A stretch of 64,000 nt of DNA from Tolypothrix brevis GSE-NOS-MK-07-07A (lineage in GTDB: Bacteria; Cyanobacteriota; Cyanobacteriia; Cyanobacteriales; Nostocaceae), in contig JAHHIJ010000013.1 of assembly GCA_019358985.1 (NCBI GenBank), positions 1 through 64,000 of the forward strand. Reading direction: 5' to 3'. Positions 41,472 through 51,281 of this stretch are shown here, one piece after another; the first letter of the stretch is position 1, and each line of letters starts with the position of its first letter. Below the pieces are notes generated by a model. The model saw only the letters and a list, made by a program, of their open reading frames with translations. It was not told the DNA's origin and ran no database searches. The position numbers and the translations under genes are program-made.

Positions 41472-42008
41472 TTAAGCTTTGATCACAGATGTAGAAAATA
41501 ACAGGAATAAGTCAGCTGCTCTTTTTGCTGTAGTTTCAGACAGTTTAACTTGCTTGAGAATAACTAAGCCTTCATCAACAAAAGAATCTCTTACCAAAGC
41601 TTTCTCTCCAACATTGAAGAGAGTTTCGTAAAAAACTTCTTTAATTCCTGCGGAAATAATTAACTTCAAGCAAGATAAACAAGGTTCTAAGGTGACGTAA
41701 ATACTGGCGCCATCTGTAGCGATACCATGCTTGGCTGCTTGGGCGATCGCATTCGCTTCAGCATGTATCGCTCTTGATGGTAAAATCTTACTAGCATCAC
41801 AACTACTCAACCCCGGATAGCAGTATCCTTGAGTTGTACAATGAGCCGAACCTGATGGTGAGCCATTATAACCGGTTGCGACAACTTGCTTATTTTTAAC
41901 AATCACAGCACCTACTGGAAAAGCGAGGCAAGTTGAGCGAGTAGCTGCAAGTTTAGCTAACATGAGAAAATATTCATCCCATGTTGGTCTTTGGTCATCA
42001 CAAACCAT
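41472..42008 (-). CDS. dCMP deaminase-type cytidine deaminase family protein
   Basis: 178 residues. Zinc site: HAEANAIAQ (His and catalytic Glu) plus EPCLSCLKLII (PCxxC). The N-terminal region WDEYFLMLAKLAATRSTC and VGAVIVKNKQVVATGYNGSP is typical of deoxycytidylate deaminases (ComEB type). It converts dCMP to dUMP. It overlaps the thymidylate synthase-like gene by one base, so the two enzymes likely supply and use dUMP in one unit. Confidence 0.9.
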   Translation of the reverse strand: MVCDDQRPTWDEYFLMLAKLAATRSTCLAFPVGAVIVKNKQVVATGYNGSPSGSAHCTTQGYCYPGLSSCDASKILPSRAIHAEANAIAQAAKHGIATDGASIYVTLEPCLSCLKLIISAGIKEVFYETLFNVGEKALVRDSFVDEGLVILKQVKLSETTAKRAADLFLLFSTSVIKA

Positions 42009-43525
42009 TATTTCCTATCCTGAACGTATTGCTTACCTGTTTTCAAACACTCAGCTGCTTTGTTTAATTCCATTCCCAAATATCCAGCATGAGCTGGACG
42101 TATTGACGGTGAAGCTGCACAAATTTCTCTAACTAAAGTCAAGGCATCTTTCCCAAAATAGGAACCTACAACTTCACCGCTACCTTTAGTTGTATGTGTA
42201 ACAACAATCTTACCTTCATCGACTTCTATTAAAAAGTTTCCGGCTGGGTCGTTATAATCTATTTTCCGACAAATAGCCGCATATTGTTTTTGAATCAACT
42301 GCTCGGCATTACTCCAAGTATCATCATATATATGAGCAGACTGACTGATGGTCATTAATGGTCCCATTTTCAAGTCATATTTAGAACGCTTTGCAATTTC
42401 ATTCCTAATATGCTGTTGTAAAGCTCTTAATCCCATTGCATTCGCTACCCATGCAGCAAACATATCATTACTTCTGAGAGTTGCAGTCAAAGATAATTCA
42501 TTATCCACAACTCTGAGCCAAATATGATTAAGACATGGACTTCCACCTTTTTCGTGGTCTTTCACATCCCAAAGATTCATTACTGCACTAGCAGCATCAA
42601 TTTCTCCAATCAACTTTTGAATTACCTGCTCAATTTGGTCACGTCCAAACCAAGAACGTAAACGTTGACCGTATGTATATTTCAACCCTTCCCGATATGG
42701 TGCATCATCTAAAATTTGGGAAATGTATTCTTGAAGAAAATTGCGATCAATTGGTAAATAATTCGGTTCGGGAAAATAGAAATCCTCTGGTTCATCAGTC
42801 ACAACTGCCATCAAATCAATTAATTCTTGCCATTGTCCATCATAGCCAGTTGGTCTAATTGTTCCTGTCGTCTTAATCCGATGGATTATTTTTACCCAAG
42901 TTTCAGCAATTGTTTTACCTTCTATTCGGTGTCCATAGCGTTGTCCTGGTAAAATAGTGGGTTGAACAGTAGACAGTGGAAATTCTAACTTGTTACCCCA
43001 TGCTGGAAGCGTTTCCTCTAAAGCATAAGACTTCACTTGATTAACTGCCTCCGCGATGGATTTGGCACTAGTAAACTTGACAGATTCTCGTAATTGTTCT
43101 AAAGCACTTTTTTCAACTTCAATATCAATATATCCAGGAATAGCTGAACGAATTACCCAGCAGCGTAACCCGTTGTCAGACACACCTTCTTCAAAGCCAT
43201 TGCGGAAAAAGTCCAGCAAGCACTCTCCAGCACCGGCATTTTTGTCTTCCTTAGTGGCGTTGAGAACAACTAAAAAGCGAACATGGGGATTATAAAGCAA
43301 ATTGCGGATCAATAGGTTTATCCCCCTTGTGGGTGAGTATAGCTGTCCGATAACAGCGTATTCTTGTAGTTGGAGGTGTTTAGCGTTGGCGCAGCCTGTC
43401 GTAGGTATCGCTTGCTTCACTGTCCATCCTGTAATCACTGCTGTCTGACCTAAACCATAAATCAGCTGATTCGGCTTGTACAGTGCTTTGTATTCATATT
43501 GGGTTGCTTTACCCGTTTGGATCAT
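42008..43525 (-). CDS. ThyA-like thymidylate synthase with an N-terminal DUF4346/MtrA-like domain
   Basis: 505 residues. The C-terminal half is thymidylate-synthase-like: PTGYDGQWQELIDLMAVV, then GGSPCLNHIWLRVVDNELSL with the nucleophilic Cys, and TLRSNDMFAAWVANAMGLRA, a variant closer to archaeal forms than to the enterobacterial one. The N-terminal 200 residues (YAVIGQLYSPTRGINLLIRN, then HVRFLVVLNATKED) look like the DUF4346/MtrA-like module. It should methylate dUMP with a folate. Paired with the dCMP deaminase. Reaction inferred from motifs; the role of the N-terminal part is unknown. Confidence 0.78.
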   Translation of the reverse strand: MIQTGKATQYEYKALYKPNQLIYGLGQTAVITGWTVKQAIPTTGCANAKHLQLQEYAVIGQLYSPTRGINLLIRNLLYNPHVRFLVVLNATKEDKNAGAGECLLDFFRNGFEEGVSDNGLRCWVIRSAIPGYIDIEVEKSALEQLRESVKFTSAKSIAEAVNQVKSYALEETLPAWGNKLEFPLSTVQPTILPGQRYGHRIEGKTIAETWVKIIHRIKTTGTIRPTGYDGQWQELIDLMAVVTDEPEDFYFPEPNYLPIDRNFLQEYISQILDDAPYREGLKYTYGQRLRSWFGRDQIEQVIQKLIGEIDAASAVMNLWDVKDHEKGGSPCLNHIWLRVVDNELSLTATLRSNDMFAAWVANAMGLRALQQHIRNEIAKRSKYDLKMGPLMTISQSAHIYDDTWSNAEQLIQKQYAAICRKIDYNDPAGNFLIEVDEGKIVVTHTTKGSGEVVGSYFGKDALTLVREICAASPSIRPAHAGYLGMELNKAAECLKTGKQYVQDRK

Positions 43526-43670
43526 CGTTGACTAAAAGTAAAAATAAAAAGCTTCTAATCATAGCACTAATACCGTTAGTTGCGTTCATTTATTCATGCA
43601 ACATTTAATGGTATGTTTAAAAATAGTTGATCAGAAAAGCAGTTTTGAGGATAAAGGCATCAAGCAATTT

Positions 43671-44252
43671 ATGGCTTACCCTGCTTGTAGCATATTGTCG
43701 TTAGGCACTCAAGCCCCAGATTTTCATCTACCGGATGTAGTATCTGGCAAATCAATATCCCTTGCGACTTTTGCAGACAAAAAAGCGCTATTGGTAATGT
43801 TTATTTGTCGGCACTGCCCATTTGTCAAGCCTATCACACTAGAATTGGCTAAGTTGGGAAAAGATTACATTTCAAGTAATTTGGGAATTGTGGCAATTAG
43901 CTCTAACGATATTAATAAATACCCCGATGATGCACCTGAATCGTTGAAAGAAATGGCAATAGAACTTGGGTTTAATTTTCCCTTATGTTATGACGAAACT
44001 CAGGAAATTGCAAAGGCATATACGGCAGATTGTACACCTGATTTTTTTATATTTGACCCAGAGCGCAAACTCGTATATCGAGGACAATTAGACGATAGCT
44101 GCCCAAGTAATGGTAAACCGGTAACAGGTGCAGATTTACGCGCAGCAATTGAAGCTGTTTTAGCAGGTAAACCAGTTGCAACCGAACAAAAGCCGAGTAT
44201 TGGTTGCAATATTAAGTGGAAATCTGGGAACGAACCGAATTATTTTGGTTAG
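43671..44252 (+). CDS. Thioredoxin-fold (AhpC/TSA-like redoxin) protein
   Basis: 193 residues from ATG 43671 (MAYPACSILSLGTQAPDFHL); an upstream ATG at 43596 would add 25 residues. GTQAPDFHLPDVVSGKSISL is the redoxin opening; the active site is FICRHCPFVKP (CxxC). ELGFNFPLCYDETQEIAKAY and CTPDFFIFDPERKLVYRGQ follow. Cytoplasmic thiol-dependent reductase or peroxidase of the group often labelled thioredoxin family protein. Partner not visible. Confidence 0.85.
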   Translation: MAYPACSILSLGTQAPDFHLPDVVSGKSISLATFADKKALLVMFICRHCPFVKPITLELAKLGKDYISSNLGIVAISSNDINKYPDDAPESLKEMAIELGFNFPLCYDETQEIAKAYTADCTPDFFIFDPERKLVYRGQLDDSCPSNGKPVTGADLRAAIEAVLAGKPVATEQKPSIGCNIKWKSGNEPNYFG

Positions 44253-44262
44253 TGGATAGTGG

Positions 44263-44335
44263 TTGTTGGTTAGTGGTTAGGAAAAAATGCAACCAACAAC
44301 CAACAACTATCAACCAACAATTAACAACCAACATC
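44263..44335. repeat. GTGGTTGTTGGTTA / CAACCAACAACC heptamer arms
   Basis: Short GTTGGTTA-type repeats on one side pair with CAACCAACAACCAACAACT on the other to make a hairpin between two convergent genes. Similar runs follow the gene ending at 60432. Confidence 0.65.
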
Positions 44336-44846
44336 AATGCTTAATTTCCAAATTGAGGATATAACATCCCAGCTGGATTTTATCTGCCCACAATTCGTAT
44401 TCTACCCGCAAATGTTCTGGCAAAGGGTGTCCAGCAAGACTTAGATTGCGAGTAAAATTGCGTAAGCGAATAGGTTCATGAGGATGCAATGACTCTGTAG
44501 GCAACCAATAACGGGTAACACCATAAACGCCCTGTTCCCAGAAGTGACGGTAACTTAACTGAGCATTACCTTGCATAGTCATAATTACTCGGTAAGGTGA
44601 AATTTCCATCCATAAGATCCTGGGACTGCTAGGAGGTTGAGCCTTGCGTTGTGCTGGATGAGGGGTATCTTCTGGACTTGCGGGAGTCGTGACTTCGCAA
44701 CTAATTAACGGCGGTGCAGTCAATAATAAATGGAACCGGTCACTATCTTTTTGATACAATGTCCCGGCTGTTTCAACAACAGACCAAACAGGGAGGTCTG
44801 TGGAAATGAGTGATAAGCACACGGGCTTGCGGTGGTGGGTGAGCAT
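44334..44846 (-). CDS. Conserved hypothetical protein
   Basis: 170 residues, soluble, without recognisable domain. Features: a Pro/Ser-rich middle (TTPASPEDTPHPAQRKAQPP), then ILWMEISPYRVIMTMQGNAQ and HLRVEYELWADKIQLGCYIL, a beta-rich pattern. I recognise it only as a cyanobacterial conserved protein. It is convergent with the redoxin gene. Confidence 0.65.
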   Translation of the reverse strand: MLTHHRKPVCLSLISTDLPVWSVVETAGTLYQKDSDRFHLLLTAPPLISCEVTTPASPEDTPHPAQRKAQPPSSPRILWMEISPYRVIMTMQGNAQLSYRHFWEQGVYGVTRYWLPTESLHPHEPIRLRNFTRNLSLAGHPLPEHLRVEYELWADKIQLGCYILNLEIKH

Positions 44847-45362
44847 GGGAGCGTAATGGGCACTTCAGCTATTGAACAAAAAGAAATCAATTCTAGTAAA
44901 GTTTCGCGGCATATGAGCCTACCATTAGAACTGGCAAAAATTCTATTGCTTATAGTCCTCAAAAAGGTAGGCATATTTACGCGCTCACAGTACTAGGCGT
45001 AGCAGGTCAGGGTAAGTAACTTAATAAAACATCCTTAATCTTAACTGAATCTGCTGATTTAGTAAGCTAGATAAATCAGGATAAAAATAGCTAAATTTGA
45101 ATTCAAAAAGCAAAAATCACGGTTTTCGGCGCAAAAGCTACTACAAAATCAAAGAAGAGTGAAGATTTTCGCTTAATATCATGTTAGCTTTATTGCCTAT
45201 ATTGTAGAGACGTTACATGTAAGGTCTCTACAGGGTTTTAGAGATTTGAGTAAGTTTCATACAGCACAAAGCGATACGATACTAACAAGGAAGTAACCTG
45301 CGGCGGCATTAGCTTTGCCTTCCTTGTGAACTTCTGATGCAGTTCAATGCCAGTTTATCCTA
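44847..45362. other. Intergenic region upstream of aroA
   Basis: 516 bases between divergent genes. Contains a degraded TAGAGACG palindrome at 45204-45230 (TAGAGACGTTACATGTAAGGTCTCTA) and otherwise nothing I can name. Confidence 0.45.
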
Positions 45363-46712
45363 ATGTCAGCTTCAGTTATAACCGTAGAAACTAAAGAAAA
45401 TGCTTCTCAAAACTTAATTATCCAGCGACCCCCTGTAGGACTATCTTTACAGGGTCGCATCCGAGTACCGGGAGATAAATCTATTTCCCATCGTGCTTTG
45501 ATGTTGGGGGCACTATCTCAAGGTGAAACCGAGATTCAAGGACTTCTTTTAGGAGAAGATCCCCGCAGCACTGCTAGCTGTTTTCAAGCTATGGGTGCAG
45601 AAATTTCGGAACTGAATACAGAATTAGTGCGGGTTAAAGGTATTGGTTTAGGAAGACTGCGAGAACCAGTTGATGTGTTGAATGCCGGCAACTCTGGTAC
45701 AACACTGCGATTGATGTTGGGAATTTTAGCTTCTCATCCGGGGGGCTTTTTTACTGTAACCGGTGATAGCTCTTTGCGATCGCGTCCCATGTCTCGTGTT
45801 GTCAAACCTTTACAACAAATGGGAGCGCAAATTTGGGGACGGAAAAATAATTCTTTAGCACCTCTAGCAATTTCAGGATCTGCTCTCAAACCAATTCACT
45901 ATCTTTCCCCCATTGCTTCTGCCCAAGTTAAATCCTGCGTTCTTTTAGCGGGTTTGATGACCGAGGGACAAACTACTGTCACCGAACCAGCACTTTCTCG
46001 CGACCACAGCGAACGAATGTTAAGAGCGTTTGGTGCAGAACTGAGCGTTGACCCAGACACCAATAGTGTCACTATTACAGGTCCTGCTCAACTGTATGGG
46101 CAGAAAGTAATTGTACCTGGGGATATCAGTTCCGCTGCCTTTTGGTTGGTGGCTGGGACAATTGTACCCGATTCTGAGCTTGTGGTGGAAAATGTCGGCG
46201 TTAATCCCACCCGCACAGGTATTTTAGAAGCTTTGGCGATGATGGGAGCCGATATCCAACTGGAAAATCAGCGTGAAGTTGCTGGGGAACCAGTAGCTGA
46301 TTTAAGAGTGCGTTCTAGTCGTCTGCAAAGCTGTACAATTCAAGGGGATCTCATACCCAGATTAATTGATGAAATTCCGATTTTGGCGGTAGCAGCAGTA
46401 TTTGCCGAGGGGACAACGGTAATTAAAGATGCTGAAGAATTACGAGTTAAAGAAAGCGATCGCATTGCAGTAATGGCACAGCAACTCAATAAAATGGGTG
46501 CAAATGTTACCGAATTACCCGATGGTATGGAAATTACAGGTGGTACTCCTTTAGTGGGGACTGATGTCGATAGCCATACAGATCATAGAATTGCCATGAG
46601 TTTAGCGATCGCTTCTCTAGTTGCCACCGGTACCACCATTATCCAACGCGCTGAAGCAGCCGCTATTTCCTATCCAGACTTCACTGCTACTTTGCAAGAA
46701 GTCTGTCGGTAA
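45363..46712 (+). CDS. aroA: 3-phosphoshikimate 1-carboxyvinyltransferase (EPSP synthase)
   Basis: 449 residues. Signature stretches: [20 protein letters not shown] (S3P-binding Lys-Ser), [54 protein letters not shown] and [13 protein letters not shown]. It makes EPSP from shikimate-3-phosphate and PEP in the chorismate pathway. The sequence [10 protein letters not shown] followed by SRPMSRVV resembles class II enzymes. Monocistronic as far as visible. Confidence 0.97.
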   Translation: MSASVITVETKENASQNLIIQRPPVGLSLQGRIRVPGDKSISHRALMLGALSQGETEIQGLLLGEDPRSTASCFQAMGAEISELNTELVRVKGIGLGRLREPVDVLNAGNSGTTLRLMLGILASHPGGFFTVTGDSSLRSRPMSRVVKPLQQMGAQIWGRKNNSLAPLAISGSALKPIHYLSPIASAQVKSCVLLAGLMTEGQTTVTEPALSRDHSERMLRAFGAELSVDPDTNSVTITGPAQLYGQKVIVPGDISSAAFWLVAGTIVPDSELVVENVGVNPTRTGILEALAMMGADIQLENQREVAGEPVADLRVRSSRLQSCTIQGDLIPRLIDEIPILAVAAVFAEGTTVIKDAEELRVKESDRIAVMAQQLNKMGANVTELPDGMEITGGTPLVGTDVDSHTDHRIAMSLAIASLVATGTTIIQRAEAAAISYPDFTATLQEVCR

Positions 46713-46752
46713 TGGGGGCAGGGAGCAGGGGGAAAAAAGAGAGGAATTTTTG

Positions 46753-46795
46753 CCCAATGCCCAATTCCCAATGCCCAATTAACAATTACCAATTT
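46753..46795. repeat. CCCAATG/CCCAATT heptamer run
   Basis: TGCCCAATGCCCAATTCCCA and onward, tandem 7-base units between aroA and the BON gene. The family is the CCCCAAT-like short tandem repeat known from heterocystous cyanobacteria. Similar traces at 17227-17262 and 22786-22812. Confidence 0.7.
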
Positions 46796-46839
46796 TCAAC
46801 GATAATTATCTGTGTAAATCAAAAGGAGAAAATTTAGTT

Positions 46840-47181
46840 ATGGGTTGGTTACAAAAACTTTTTGGGATGGAAAAACCGGCTGATGCTCAAGTAAATCCGG
46901 AATCAGTTAGTGTTGATGAATCAGGGGAAGAGATTCCACTTGAGCGAGTGGGATTAAATGGAGAATATGACCAAAGTGGTTTAGCAAAACGAGTTACGCT
47001 TGCTTTTGACGAAGATGGTCAGTTTGATGATATTGATTCGCTATACGTCGCTCAATTGGGTAGCACAGTTGTGTTAAAAGGGCAAGTCCCCAGTCAAGAC
47101 ATTTTGGATGAAATGGTGGCGATCGCAAGCGAGGTTAGCGGTGCTACCGATGTCAACACTGACCAAGTTACTGTCGGCTAA
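46840..47181 (+). CDS. BON-domain protein
   Basis: 113 residues. A short amphipathic N-terminus (MGWLQKLFGMEKP), an acidic linker, then a BON domain (LAKRVTLAFDEDGQFDDIDS, then STVVLKGQVPSQDILDEMVA and SGATDVNTDQVTV). BON domains bind membrane lipid or cell-envelope parts; here without a signal peptide, so cytoplasmic side. Excellent ribosome site AAAGGAGAAAA. Fourteen bases before the lipoprotein gene, so the two are probably one operon. Confidence 0.85.
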   Translation: MGWLQKLFGMEKPADAQVNPESVSVDESGEEIPLERVGLNGEYDQSGLAKRVTLAFDEDGQFDDIDSLYVAQLGSTVVLKGQVPSQDILDEMVAIASEVSGATDVNTDQVTVG

Positions 47182-47195
47182 AATATTTTTGCTAC

Positions 47196-47603
47196 ATGAA
47201 CAATCTACTCAAGCCTCGTGAATCTACTATCGCTTTGGCGTTGTTAGCCGTTTTAACCCTCACTAGTTGTGGTAAAAAAGCTGAAGCACCTGATGCTGGG
47301 GCTACTGCAAGTCCTGCCAGTACCGCTGGGAGTCCTGCCACCACACCTGGAAGTTCAACTTCTAACGACTCAGAGGAGTCAGGAAGTAACGCTTCTATTT
47401 CCCCTGAAGCGGCAAAGTTAGGGGTAAAACCTACAAACGAAACTACTTGTCCTAATAATGCACTTGTTAAGGGCAAGGTAACGAAGAAGCGAGGCAATAT
47501 ATACCGCATTGCCAAGTCGCCTGATTATGACAAAGTGAAGCCGGATATCTGCTTTAAAGATACATTAACAGCAGAAAAAGCTGGTTTTAAAGCGCCTAAG
47601 TAA
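47196..47603 (+). CDS. Lipoprotein with a sunset-type C-terminal domain
   Basis: 135 residues. N-terminal signal with lipobox LTLTSC (Cys at about residue 26), then a Ser/Thr/Ala/Pro-rich spacer (AGATASPASTAGSPATTPGS) and a C-terminal module CPNNALVKGKVTKKRGNIYR ... KSPDYDKVKPDICFKDTLTA ... AGF. That module resembles the small sunset domain found after secreted nucleases. Function unknown; likely membrane-anchored facing the periplasm. Confidence 0.8.
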   Translation: MNNLLKPRESTIALALLAVLTLTSCGKKAEAPDAGATASPASTAGSPATTPGSSTSNDSEESGSNASISPEAAKLGVKPTNETTCPNNALVKGKVTKKRGNIYRIAKSPDYDKVKPDICFKDTLTAEKAGFKAPK

Positions 47604-47672
47604 GTTGGGGGATTGGTAATGGGTAAGCAGTATGTGGGATGCAAGTAATTTACCTGACATACTTTGATAATA

Positions 47673-47718
47673 AAAACCCGGTTTCTTAATTATTCTTAAT
47701 ATAAACCGGGTTTTTAAT
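47673..47718 (+). terminator. Terminator after the BON-lipoprotein pair
   Basis: AAACCCGGTTT ... AAACCGGGTTTTTAATTTTTTT: an 11-bp stem with a loop of about 20 bases and a T-rich tail, 70 bases after the stop. Confidence 0.75.
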
Positions 47719-47801
47719 TTTTTTAATTGTGAGTGTAAAAGGGGAAGAAAAAACTTGAATTGCGATCGCTTGATATCATGTTCATTAAATCACGCATATT
47801 G

Positions 47802-47828
47802 TAGAGACGTTCCGACGGAACGTCTTTA
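47802..47828. repeat. TAGAGACG palindrome (GTTCCGACGGAAC core)
   Basis: TAGAGACGTTCCGACGGAACGTCTTTA followed by CGACGGTTG as at 626 and 35616. Located between the terminator and gatC. Confidence 0.8.
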
Positions 47829-47939
47829 CGACGGTTGTTGCTCTGGAAATTTATTTCCTGGCGGTTTATGGTGCTAATTGAGAATGATGCAAGATATCAG
47901 ATTAAAAGTACTTTATGACACCCAACAACTAACAATTAA

Positions 47940-48230
47940 CTATTCAACATTCATAATTTTTGGCACTTTAAAAAATTCGCCTTCTTGTTCTGGGGCATTG
48001 TTGAGAATAGCTTCTCTGTCAGAATAGGGTTGCAATTCATCTTTTCGTGTGACGTTGCTGACATCAATAGCCCGTGTTGTTGGTGCAACATTGGTGACAT
48101 CGAGTTCATCTAGCTGTTGAACATAATCCAGAATATTTCCCAACTGAGTGGTGAATTGCTCCTCTTCTTCAGGTGTCAACTCTAAACGAGCGAGAAGGGC
48201 TACTTTACGAACTTGTTCACGGTCAATCAT
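47940..48230 (-). CDS. gatC: Aspartyl/glutamyl-tRNA(Asn/Gln) amidotransferase subunit C
   Basis: 96 residues from ATG at 48228-48230 ([20 protein letters not shown]), the standard GatC N-terminus; an ATG 18 bases upstream lies in a short-repeat run and is less likely. The C-terminal [16 protein letters not shown] is the conserved belt that wraps GatA/GatB. Subunit of the transamidase making Gln-tRNA(Gln). gatA and gatB are elsewhere. Confidence 0.93.
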   Translation of the reverse strand: MIDREQVRKVALLARLELTPEEEEQFTTQLGNILDYVQQLDELDVTNVAPTTRAIDVSNVTRKDELQPYSDREAILNNAPEQEGEFFKVPKIMNVE

Positions 48231-48238
48231 GGTTTTGT

Positions 48239-48295
48239 CAAAAGTCAATAGTTAATAGTCAAAAGTCAATAGTCAATGACTAATGACTTTTGACT
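48239..48295. repeat. GTCAATA heptamer run with inverted arm
   Basis: AAAGTCAATAGTTAATAGTC and further GTCAATA copies, then the inverse GACTAATGACTTTTGACT. Same repeat class as the insertion inside cimA. It fills the whole spacer between ycf3 and gatC. Confidence 0.75.
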
Positions 48296-48297
48296 AG

Positions 48298-48819
48298 TTA
48301 GAAGAATACGTCAATTTGCGATCGCCCGGTGGTTTTCAGCCAGTTTTGAGCCTCGATGTAGTTATTGGGAGCCAAACGAATGGCTCTAACCCAATAATCA
48401 CAGGCTTGATCGAACAGTGCTTCACCACCGTCGTGATCGCCAGATTCTTTCGCTTTTTCGCCTTGAAAGTGGTAAATTACGGCAATGTTGTTTAAGGCTT
48501 GGGGTAAGCGTGGGTTCAACTCGATTGCTTCATGATACAACTCCAAAGCCTTGTCATGGTCGCCGTTACTAGCGTAAATTAGCCCCATATTGTAGAGGAT
48601 ATAACTGCGATCGTAGGAGTCTTCCTCTAATGTTAGGGCTTCTTGATAGTAATCTAAGGCTTCGGCATATTCACCATCTGCCTGGGCTGACATTCCATCT
48701 CGGTAATAAACAAAAGCTTCTTTGGCTTTTTTGCTGGTTGGCAGAATCTTTAAGATGATATCTGCCATCACCGTAAAGGACTTGTCAATAAAATTATCGT
48801 TTTTCTGGGTTCTTGGCAT
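48298..48819 (-). CDS. ycf3: Photosystem I assembly protein Ycf3
   Basis: 173 residues, the standard length. Three tetratricopeptide repeats: [20 protein letters not shown] ..., [20 protein letters not shown] ..., and [20 protein letters not shown]. The N-terminus [20 protein letters not shown] is highly typical. It works as a chaperone-like factor on the stromal side of thylakoids, assembling PsaA/PsaB. Upstream of gatC on the same strand. Confidence 0.96.
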   Translation of the reverse strand: MPRTQKNDNFIDKSFTVMADIILKILPTSKKAKEAFVYYRDGMSAQADGEYAEALDYYQEALTLEEDSYDRSYILYNMGLIYASNGDHDKALELYHEAIELNPRLPQALNNIAVIYHFQGEKAKESGDHDGGEALFDQACDYWVRAIRLAPNNYIEAQNWLKTTGRSQIDVFF

Positions 48820-48923
48820 ATAGAAATGAACGCTTTGGTTGCAGCTAATAAAGGAAAAGTTGTAATTCTTTGATGGCTTCTATCCCTCATTAGTTAATTT
48901 AACTGATTGCTGGGATAATTCTC

Positions 48924-49625
48924 TTAGCGAATTGAATGTATACAATCTGGATTATTGTATTTGGGGTTGTTTACAAAAGTGCTGACTGGATAAGCAGTCA
49001 TCGCGCTAGCTGGATCGGGATGCAATGCTTCTTGTAGTGCTTCGGGCTTCTGCACTTGTGGATCTAACCACAACTCGTAATATTTCTTATCAAGAACTAC
49101 AGGCATCCGATCATGGATTGGTTTTAATACTTCGTTAGCGATCGTTGTCAAAATTGTACACGAGGTTATCTTCTCTTTTTCTGGCGATTCCCATTGCTCC
49201 CACAACCCAGCGAAGCAAAAAGGTTGTCCATCTTGCAGATGAAAGTAAAAAGGCTGCTTTTTACCATCTAAGTGTTGCCATTCATAAAAGCCATCTGCAA
49301 GCACCAAACAACGCCGGCGTTTGAAAGCTGAACGAAAAGCGGGTTTTTCTGCGACAGTTTCTGCCCTAGCGTTGTGAAGCTTTGCCCCCATGCTGATGTC
49401 TTTTGCCCATGAAGGAATTAACCCCCAACGTAATTCGTGAAATTCTCGCTGGTTGCTTTCTTGATTATGTAACACTGTTGCCACCATTTGCGTAGGTGTA
49501 ATGTTATATTGCGCTGACAATTCTGGTAGTTTTTCTACATCAAAAGTTTGATTATTTTGCGAGGCAGAAGCCAACACAGCCGCAATTGCTTCTGCCGGCT
49601 GCCTTAAAGTAAATCTTCCACACAT
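48924..49625 (-). CDS. SRAP/YedK (HMCES-type) abasic-site protein
   Basis: 233 residues starting MCGRFTLRQP, so Cys2 becomes the N-terminal nucleophile after Met removal. Conserved Asn in SAQYNITPTQ, NARAETVAEKPAFRSAFKRR with the Glu, DGFYEW, and His in IHDRMPVVL. The family cross-links to abasic sites in single-stranded DNA to protect them (established for YedK and HMCES). It may be part of the SOS response; no LexA box was identified by eye. Confidence 0.93.
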   Translation of the reverse strand: MCGRFTLRQPAEAIAAVLASASQNNQTFDVEKLPELSAQYNITPTQMVATVLHNQESNQREFHELRWGLIPSWAKDISMGAKLHNARAETVAEKPAFRSAFKRRRCLVLADGFYEWQHLDGKKQPFYFHLQDGQPFCFAGLWEQWESPEKEKITSCTILTTIANEVLKPIHDRMPVVLDKKYYELWLDPQVQKPEALQEALHPDPASAMTAYPVSTFVNNPKYNNPDCIHSIR

Positions 49626-49834
49626 ACTTTTATTTTCAACCGCTGATTAAAATTTAACAATTAAATACTATAAACAAATAATACTTTCGTTTTTTGTTTT
49701 TTCAGAGAATTGTAGTTCCTACATAAAAAGCAAATATTATTTCAATTTTGTCCTGTTTTTTTTGAAAGAATTTGATAAGATATTCTCTTCCAATCTCTGA
49801 ATACTCTATATCCTCCTTACAATATTTTTAAGAT

Positions 49835-50449
49835 ATGGAACCACTCCATTTGTACGATTTTTTACCTTCTGGTAATGGCTATAAGATACGTCTTTTATTG
49901 ACACAACTTGGCATTCCCTTTGAGAGAGTAGAGGTTAACATCACTAAAGGTGAGACGCAAGAGCCAGAATTTTTAACTAAAAATCCAAACGGCAAGATTC
50001 CAGTTTTGGAAATTGAGCCAGGTAAATATTTGTCAGAATCAAATGCTATCATGGTTTACCTGAGCGAAGGAACGGAGTTTTTACCTTACGATCGCTTTTT
50101 GCGAGCGCAAGTATTGCAATGGTTATTTTTTGAACAGTACAGCCATGAACCTTTTATCGCTACTGCTAGATATTGGATTTCTATTTTAGGTAAAGCCGAA
50201 GAATATAAAGATGCCTTAAAACAAAAGCATGAAGCTGGATATGCAGCACTTAGCTTGATGGAAGAACATTTAAAGTCTCACACTTTCTTTGTTGCCGAAC
50301 GCTATACCATCGCTGATATCTGTCTATTTGCATACACTCATGTAGCTAATGAAGGTGGGTTTGATTTGTCCAGATTTCCCCATATCAAAGCCTGGATAGA
50401 ACGAGTCAAAGCCGAATCTCGATACATCAGCATTACTCAGGAATTATAA
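49835..50449 (+). CDS. Glutathione S-transferase family protein
   Basis: 204 residues. N-terminal thioredoxin-like domain (PLHLYDFLPSGNGYKIRLLL with the Ser/Asn N-site, NPNGKIPVLEIEPG with the cis-Pro, and LSESNAIMVYL with Glu-Ser), C-terminal helical domain (YTIADICLFAYTHVA). Conjugates or reduces with glutathione; the class resembles beta/nu-like bacterial GSTs. Substrate unknown. Downstream gap 50450-50600 shows a CCTGG-type hairpin only. Confidence 0.9.
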   Translation: MEPLHLYDFLPSGNGYKIRLLLTQLGIPFERVEVNITKGETQEPEFLTKNPNGKIPVLEIEPGKYLSESNAIMVYLSEGTEFLPYDRFLRAQVLQWLFFEQYSHEPFIATARYWISILGKAEEYKDALKQKHEAGYAALSLMEEHLKSHTFFVAERYTIADICLFAYTHVANEGGFDLSRFPHIKAWIERVKAESRYISITQEL

Positions 50450-50600
50450 TCATCTCTAGTTCCCTGGAAGAGCCAGGGAACTACTTGTATAAGGCTTGTG
50501 CTGCCTCAATTACACCTCGCACCCATCGTTAGTAGGCAGTAGCCTGGTAACGAGATATTCTTTAATCAAAGCACATAAATGCTCCAAAAAATCGGAAGTC

Positions 50601-50828
50601 TTAACCTTCTGTATCAATTTCAACTAACTTTTGTCGAGAGGATAAACCTGACTTAATTCTGATGTAAGATTTTGGTACATCGAATTTTTCTGATAACAGT
50701 TTAATTAACTCTTCATTCGCCTTACCATCAACAGGCGGTGATTTTAAATGTACAGTAAGACTGCCATCAGGTTGTTCTTCAATTTTTTCCTGTTTGGAAT
50801 TAGGTTTAACTTTGACTTTTTTGTGCAT
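50601..50828 (-). CDS. DUF167 (YggU) family protein
   Basis: 75 residues: [20 protein letters not shown], then [20 protein letters not shown] and [15 protein letters not shown]. Small, ubiquitous cytoplasmic protein of unknown function. Its start overlaps the 3' end of the DUF2809 gene by 23 bases, implying translational coupling. Confidence 0.92.
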   Translation of the reverse strand: MHKKVKVKPNSKQEKIEEQPDGSLTVHLKSPPVDGKANEELIKLLSEKFDVPKSYIRIKSGLSSRQKLVEIDTEG

Positions 50829-51222
50829 TGCCTATTTTCTGTAATTGTCGTAGCCACAACCAACCTAAAACACAACCTAACAAATAATGAGGAAAATCCC
50901 ACCAAGCAAAGGTAGTTCCAAGTAACCATTTACCTATTAGAGTGGCGCGAATTTCTGTCAAGAAAGGGGGATGCCAAAGTTGTAAGAATTCTACTATACA
51001 GGTAATAACAAAAACCCATAGAGGAATTTGTTGTATAAATCGGCGACTTCTAACGAACAAAAACGCGAACAAGCACCAAAATATTTCATACAATACTGCG
51101 GCTCCGTAATCATTAAACCATTTATGAGCAAGTCCCGTGTAGTACTTAAATAAAAAGCCCATCGGTACAACGATGAGCAAAGACAGGATGATGAATATTG
51201 TTTGTTTACGGTTTTGGCGCAT
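50806..51222 (-). CDS. DUF2809 family membrane protein
   Basis: 138 residues with four membrane helices ([54 protein letters not shown], and a C-terminal [11 protein letters not shown]). EFLQLWHPP and DFPHYLLGC are family features. Related to VanZ-like small membrane proteins. Function unknown. Transcribed with the DUF167 gene. Confidence 0.88.
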   Translation of the reverse strand: MRQNRKQTIFIILSLLIVVPMGFLFKYYTGLAHKWFNDYGAAVLYEIFWCLFAFLFVRSRRFIQQIPLWVFVITCIVEFLQLWHPPFLTEIRATLIGKWLLGTTFAWWDFPHYLLGCVLGWLWLRQLQKIGNAQKSQS

Positions 51223-51281
51223 CTTTTCAAGGTGAAAGTATAAAAGTTGAATTCAACTTCATCCTTTATACTTCATTCTTG

